NCBI GenBank assembly: GCA_963969395.1
Contig: OZ017801.1
Location: 14,389,611 to 14,453,610 of the forward strand
DNA length: 64,000 nt
Reading direction: 5' to 3'
DNA from: Pseudoscleropodium purum
Taxonomy: Eukaryota > Streptophyta > Bryopsida > Hypnales > Brachytheciaceae
Below, piece by piece: positions 59,164 through 64,000 of this stretch (its first letter is position 1; the number at the start of each line of letters is the position of its first letter). Below the pieces are notes generated by a model that saw only the letters and a list, made by a program, of their open reading frames with translations, was not told the origin of the DNA and made no database searches. The position numbers and the translations under genes were made by a program.

Positions 59164-60437
59164 ATGGACCATTTTTCTGAAAACCCTTTTTTTTGTAGCC
59201 AAACAATTTTTATGGGGTCGGAAATTTTTTTGACTCCAAGTTCTTATGGAGCATTTCAACTTTTTTCAGCTCAAGTTGGAGAGAAAAGTATAGAAGAGAA
59301 TCAAGAGACAATTGTGGAAAGAGTAGAAGAGAAGGTTGTTGAGGAAGTAGATTGTGAGATAGTAGGGTCTTCTAAAAAGAGAGGTGCTTCTAAACAAAAG
59401 GCTACTCCAAAGTAAAAAGAAGGCAATGGTGAAAATTGAAGGAGAAGCCAAAGGAGAAGAGGTAAATCGAATGTGGGAGGACTTGGAGGTGCTTCAATTG
59501 ATTGCATTGAAGGGGGAGATGGAGCCTGAATTTGTTTGAAACAACAAAAAACAAGGTATGTCTAAATTTTTTACCCTAATTTACAATTTCGTGCAAAAGG
59601 TTGAGGATTGGGGCCTAAAGGCCTTTGCCTTCGTCGCATGCCCGACCACCATGGCCCCTCTTTCCCCCATTGGACATCAAAATGGGATGTCACCGGTGGG
59701 GTTTGAGCCCTACTCTCCACCACCACAATGGAGAGACATTCCATTACATGGACTATTCCCTCCATCTACTTTCCTTGATGTCCAAAGCCAACAAACTTTC
59801 TCATTTGTACCTTACATTCGTTACATAGTCTTCGTTCACAGTGAGAGCATTTGCTGTCATTGTTATATCTATGCCATTTTTGACTTCTTTGCCCTATTTT
59901 TTTATTATTTTGCTTGTAGGAATTGACACTTGGGTGAGGCTTCATGCTAGAATGGTTGTAATGCTACCAAAATTCAACCGCATTGTTGTGGCATGCCATA
60001 AGAAATTCAAGACCATTTTCGATGCTTACAAGGAGGACAAAATGGCCAATGGTATTTTGGGCAATAATTGACAAGAGAGCAAATTCTATGATGCTTTAGA
60101 TGAATGGTATCACCAAGCCGGGCAAGTCATGAAACATGTCTCCGCTACAACAATAGATCATGGACAAATCCAAAGCAATTTAGCCCCGAATGGAGATGGA
60201 GATGGAGATGGAGATGGAGAGAGTGCACCAACATCAACAACAAATTCTACACCAATGGCAACAACAACTCTGTCTACACCAACATCAAAAGGTAAACAAA
60301 ATTTTCATGATAGAGCCATTCAAATTTTTGAAAAAATGGCAAAAACTACTATCAGTTTGATGAAAAACTTTGATAGAACCAATGAGTTGCTAGAAAGAGT
60401 AGCCCAACAATTTGATTGTTTGATCAATAAGCTATAG
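59164..60437 (+). pseudogene. Harbinger trihelix (Myb/SANT-like) DNA-binding protein, two exons
   Basis: Exon 1 runs from MDHFSENPFF (59,164) to 59,555; a 364-bp intron begins GTATGT (59,556) and ends CTTGTAG (59,919); exon 2 ends at 60,437. Splicing keeps the frame across the trihelix domain, whose halves are WEDLEVLQLIALKGEMEPEF in exon 1 and FNRIVVACHKKFKTIFDAYK in exon 2. A GATGGA repeat (60,190-60,215) encodes Asp-Gly pairs, followed by a Ser/Thr-rich linker and a C-terminal helix (LLERVAQQFDCLINKL). Damage: one frameshift near 59,412 and TGA stops at 59,537-59,539 and 60,069-60,071, both likely from CGA. In this superfamily the Myb-like protein helps bring the transposase to the nucleus and ends. 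Confidence 0.85.
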
Positions 60438-60448
60438 GGAATTATGTG

Positions 60449-61905
60449 CTACTCTTCATCTAAGCTATAGTCATCATCACTGTAGCTACAATTTTTCCAC
60501 AACAAATTTGATTTTTTGGCCAAATGACCTCTATAAAATGTTTCAGCGAGTAATAGATGAATTCGAATTGAATCATCCAACATTTTCTTCATTTTCTCTT
60601 GTGGCTTTGCCTTTGTTTCTTCACTTGCACAATTTTCTTCATTCTCTATTTCATTTTCTTCTTCTTGTTCTATGAATGGAGTCTCTTCACCTCATGGATT
60701 CTTTTTCTGTAATTCCCTCATTTCTCTCAATGATGATTCTAGAGAGTGAAACATGTTCGTCTCCTGCAATTTTTCTAGTGTCGTATTCGCTTCAGCTTGT
60801 AGTTCTTTTTCTCCTTCTTTTGCCCATTCCATACAAAAATCATCATTCTCCAGAATACATAGATTGTGGAGACACAAACAAGTCGTAACTATGTCGGGCA
60901 CATTTCGGAGTGGCATGTCAATCCTTTTCAATAGTATGCACCATCTTCCTTTTAGAATGCCAAATGCTTTTTCCACAGCCATACGTGTGCTTGATTGAAT
61001 AAAATTCCAATGTGCTTTTTTCCTTGGCAATCCTTCTTTTTCACCCTTGAATGGTGAGTAAAACCAAGGCCTCATAGGATATGCAGCATCAGTGATAAAT
61101 CTATAAGGTAAAAATGCTCCTCTCATAGTCCTCTTTCCAATTTATGATTTATGAAATAAGGCCCAATCATGAATCCGGCTGGCCCATCCAAAATCATAAT
61201 TCCAAAATTTGCAATCAGCATCTACTACTACTTGTAGTAAACACAAATAATATCCCTTTTGACAATAATATGCTACTAGATCATGGGATGGTGCTAAAAT
61301 AGGAATGTGGCTACCATCAATTGCTCCTAGAATAAGCGGAATCCCATGTAGTGTTTCAAAACCGTTTGCTATTTTCTTCATCAAAACAAGAGTGGATTTA
61401 GGGAAAACTAATGGTCTCAAGTGAATCCTAATTGCTTCACAACATTGCCTCGTAGTGATGGAAGTTGTACTCAACCCTATACCAAATAAATCACCAATCA
61501 TTTGCAATGAATTACCCATTGCTAATTGAGAAAGAGTAATTGCAATCATTTTCTCCACACTAATACTTCTCTGAAATTTGTATCCTTCTTCTTCAAAACA
61601 GGTCCCAAATGAGTACATAAATATTGAAATGTAGATGTATTCACCCTCATTCGCTTCCAAAATTCACGATCTAAATATGACTCCATCAATGTATCTTGAA
61701 GGAAACCTCCATATCTCTGAAATTGCCAACATTTTCTTTGAGAATTCACCCTCCGTCCTTGGGCAATAAAAATTGCCATCATCATCATTTGGGCATTTTG
61801 TTCAAAAATTGCAAGTTTTTGCAATGCCAAAATGCCCACAATGATGCACTTCATGACCATGAAAACCGAAAGTAGAACAAGAATGCGTTCTTTCCTAGAA
61901 TCCAT
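60449..61905 (-). pseudogene. HARBI1-type PIF/Harbinger transposase
   Basis: Starts at MDSRKERILVL (61,905). The N-terminal part contains YLDREFWKRMRVNTSTFQYL. A frameshift near 61,570 leads into the DDE_4 nuclease: VEKMIAITLSQLAMGNSLQ, then LGAIDGSHIPI (first Asp), ITDAAYPMRPW (second Asp) and MAVEKAFGILKGRW (Glu). TAA at 61,142-61,144 falls between the first and second catalytic positions, and TGA at 60,692-60,694 cuts off an acidic tail (EQEEENEIENEEN ... SDDDYSLDEE) that otherwise runs to 60,449. All catalytic residues remain. The enzyme cuts and pastes the element at TTA sites. Confidence 0.92.
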
Positions 61906-62087
61906 GGTTAAAGAAGGTGAGGAAAATTTTAGAAATTACATGGACTATTCATGCAAAGAGAGATGGATGCAAGCCAAACAAATGGTATGGTTTGGACTTT
62001 GGGCTTGGGCTTTGGAGGCTTCACACTATGGCTGGCCAAAGACTCCATTTCTGATTTTTTTATTATCATTTATTGCCCATTTCTTTG

Positions 62088-62159
62088 GACTCTCGCCCAA
62101 AGTTTGGCCATGAACTCCCACGGCCTCTCGACTTGGTCGGCCTGTGTGTGAAGTGTCCC
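62088..62159 (-). repeat. Right TIR and subterminal motif of the Harbinger element
   Basis: Mirrors the left end; the outer 20 bases agree at 16 positions. GGACTCTCGCCCAAAGTTTG marks its inner edge. Confidence 0.85.
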
Positions 62160-62162
62160 TTA

Positions 62163-62420
62163 AATCAACTAGGTTCTAATTGTGTCCCCTATCTAGGAAT
62201 TGAGTGACATATATGCTCCTTGAAATACCTATCATTGTCATTGATGGAGGTAGGTAGGCTTAAGTGTGTGATTTTCAAGCCTCTTACTTTAAGAGTGAAG
62301 AAGGATGAATTGCTGCAATTGCAAGCAAATGTCTTGTGCATTATACAATAAGATATTTCACCCGTGTTGAGAAATAAGGAAGCATTTGAAAGTGATTGTT
62401 TATAATATTAGAAGGTTGTT
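62163..62420. other. Short intergenic stretch
   Basis: Nothing recognised. Confidence 0.4.
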
Positions 62421-62424
62421 TTAA

Positions 62425-62569
62425 CCTTGAAATGATGTTGAGGACACACCAAGTGTTCAATAGATATGACCTTCTTTGTTATTGTGGAACCAAAAAATGC
62501 ACTTGTGAATCCAAAAATTGAATCATTTTTGAGTGAGTACCTATCACCAAAGTAGCATCCTTCCAAAGG
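62425..62569 (+). repeat. Family 3 TTAA element, copy 3 (145 bp)
   Basis: TTAA at 62,421-62,424 and 62,570-62,573; ends CCTTGAAATG and CTTCCAAAGG. The AAAAAATGCAC block corresponds to AAGAATGCAC of the other copies. Confidence 0.65.
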
Positions 62570-62573
62570 TTAA

Positions 62574-63644
62574 CTTGCATAATTCTTTCAAATCCCATTA
62601 ATTTTAAACATAATGCAAAAAAACTATTATTCTAAATCTTTTTATTTAATTCAAATATTAGATATTTTAATTTACTTGTTGATAAATATCTTCTCAAAAA
62701 TTTTAAGTGAAAAAACAACCTTTACAACTACGTAATTTTATGTTTAAACTTCAAATATCAAGTTTGTTATAGATATTTTCAATAGTGCAATTCTATCTTT
62801 TAGGATTTTAAAAAAATGCATGTTTTCCTTGACTTGAACATTTTGATAATGTGTCAAAGAATTGAGTTGAGAATCTATGGAAATATAAGCAAAAACTATA
62901 TTTTGTTTCTATTCTTTATTGCTCTTTAAAAAAAAAATCATATAGAGGTGGTGGATGTCAAGAAAAAATACCTTATTCATGGTGTTAATATGGAATTGAA
63001 TTTTTGTTAATTATAATAGTGCAAAATGTTCTAATAGGCCATATAAATCTTTGGAACTATTTGTTTTCTAAATTTTTTGGAAATTGAGTTCAAAATTAAG
63101 CTTTGATGTTATTTTTAACTTTGTAATATTCAAAACAATACTCTTCATATAATATACCATGTTTATAAGTATGAGATGAAGAAAAGCTTCAACTTGATCT
63201 AGAATCCTATCCTTTAAAAAAAATTTAAATATTTTCAAGTGAACATAATAAACCTTTGAATATAAGCAACTTTTGCAATACTTATTAGAATCTTATGAAA
63301 CAAAATTTTACATACAAATTATAATATATAGAAGTTTAGACATAATATTTTGAAATTAGTTGTCTAATTGCTCATTACATACAAATAGGGTTAAATATAT
63401 GGGCTAATTTTTCTTGTGATGAGTAAAATAAATTCAATTCTCAATTTGGGTACAAAATATACTAATAGATATGAATTGAGACTATTTGACTTGATCAAGA
63501 ATGAATTTAATAGTTTAATTGAACTTTTAGTCAAGAATTATCTAGAATCATCTTGAAATTTTGAGACTATAACTAAATATTCATTTTTTCTTGAAACTAT
63601 TCATACTTGTCTAACTAATTGGTGATCTGTACTCGTGCTCTCCT
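62574..63644. other. AT-rich intergenic stretch, nothing recognised
   Basis: No gene, RNA gene or repeat unit identified. Confidence 0.45.
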
Positions 63645-63648
63645 TTAA

Positions 63649-64000
63649 CCCCTAAAGGTTAAAACTGCATTTCTTGGCAAAATATTGATTTTGGGCATCT
63701 CACTACAAATGAATTTTTTATTTACTTTTGCTGAAATTTTTACACAACATGTATCCAAGGAGTAGCTTTAAGGCCCAACAATTTTCATAACTTTTGACTA
63801 CATAGTTCAAAAGTTATTGCATCATATGTAATTTTCCAGGTTTGACGGGCAGCCCAAAAATTTCTTTCAAAAATCACTTTTTTCAAAAATAAAAATTTGA
63901 AATTGATTTTGTAGATTTATATGTAGATGGAAGCTTTGAATCATTCCATTTTGATTTACAAGATGAAAGTTATGAGGTGTTCTAGTTTGCGGGTAGTTAT
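63649..64000 (+). repeat. Family 1 TTAA element, copy F (runs off the window)
   Basis: TTAA at 63,645-63,648 then CCCCTAAAGGTT. The first 350 bp are collinear with copies B and E (CATCTCACTACAAATG, AGCTTTAAGGCCCAACAATTTTCA). Confidence 0.8.

Larger units (their letters stand above)
58710..62159 (+). mobile_element. PIF/Harbinger DNA transposon, complete in structure, genes broken
   Basis: The outermost bases GGGCTACTTCACACATGGGC (from 58,710) match the reverse complement of the right end, GGGACACTTCACACACAGGC (ending at 62,159), and similarity continues about 35-40 bp. TTA flanks both ends (58,707-58,709 and 62,160-62,162), the duplication typical of PIF/Harbinger. Inside are the two expected genes, tail to tail: a trihelix/Myb-like protein (plus strand) and a HARBI1-type transposase (minus strand). 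Their stops lie 11 bases apart (60,437 and 60,449). Both carry stops and a frameshift, so this 3,450-bp copy cannot move itself. Confidence 0.93.

Overview
The window looks like nuclear DNA of a streptophyte (plant-lineage) organism with a large, AT-rich, repeat-filled genome. Supporting signs are LTR retrotransposons of the Ty3/gypsy and Ty1/copia types, a PIF/Harbinger transposon with its trihelix (Myb/SANT-like) partner gene, GT-AG introns of 69-364 bp, and dense miniature inverted-repeat elements. No intact single-copy host gene was recognised in 64 kb. The species cannot be named from sequence. A non-flowering plant or a charophyte relative is my guess, because DNA-methyltransferase-bearing gypsy elements have, as far as I recall, been reported from charophytes.

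Left end (1-7.1 kb): the 3' part of a decayed Ty3/gypsy element whose polyprotein carries, between protease and reverse transcriptase, a C5 cytosine DNA methyltransferase domain (motifs I, IV, VI, VIII, IX and X in canonical order), and ends after the integrase in a PHD finger. This is the most striking content of the window. The element appears to sit inside a copy of a ~930-bp inverted-repeat element.

Middle (7-39 kb): AT-rich DNA with several repeat families. (a) A ~930-bp element with ends CCCCTAAAGG, always at TTAA, has seven clear copies (A to G) plus one old copy in the window. (b) A related ~920-bp family has two copies. (c) A ~147-bp TTAA-flanked family has three clear copies and one decayed copy, the two adjacent ones sharing one TTAA. 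There is also a Tc1-like transposon with terminal inverted repeats and a DD34E transposase broken only by stop codons (23.5-25.5 kb), a 75-bp-arm perfect hairpin (26.0 kb), an 18-unit, 97-bp tandem array (30.9-32.65 kb), and directly after it a decayed multi-exon gene of unknown function (32.65-34.2 kb).

Right part (39-64 kb): a young but broken Ty1/copia element on the minus strand (39,612-44,524). It has 254-bp LTRs that differ at 3 sites, a TTAAA target duplication, a polypurine tract, and a primer site matching the anticodon arm of initiator tRNA-Met. A complete PIF/Harbinger element (58,710-62,159) has matching TIRs, a TTA duplication and two convergent broken genes (transposase and trihelix protein). 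Tandem and fold-back repeats and a few GC-richer unrecognised ORFs fill the rest.

The genes do not form a host pathway. They are successive layers of selfish elements, most inactivated by nonsense codons and a few frameshifts.
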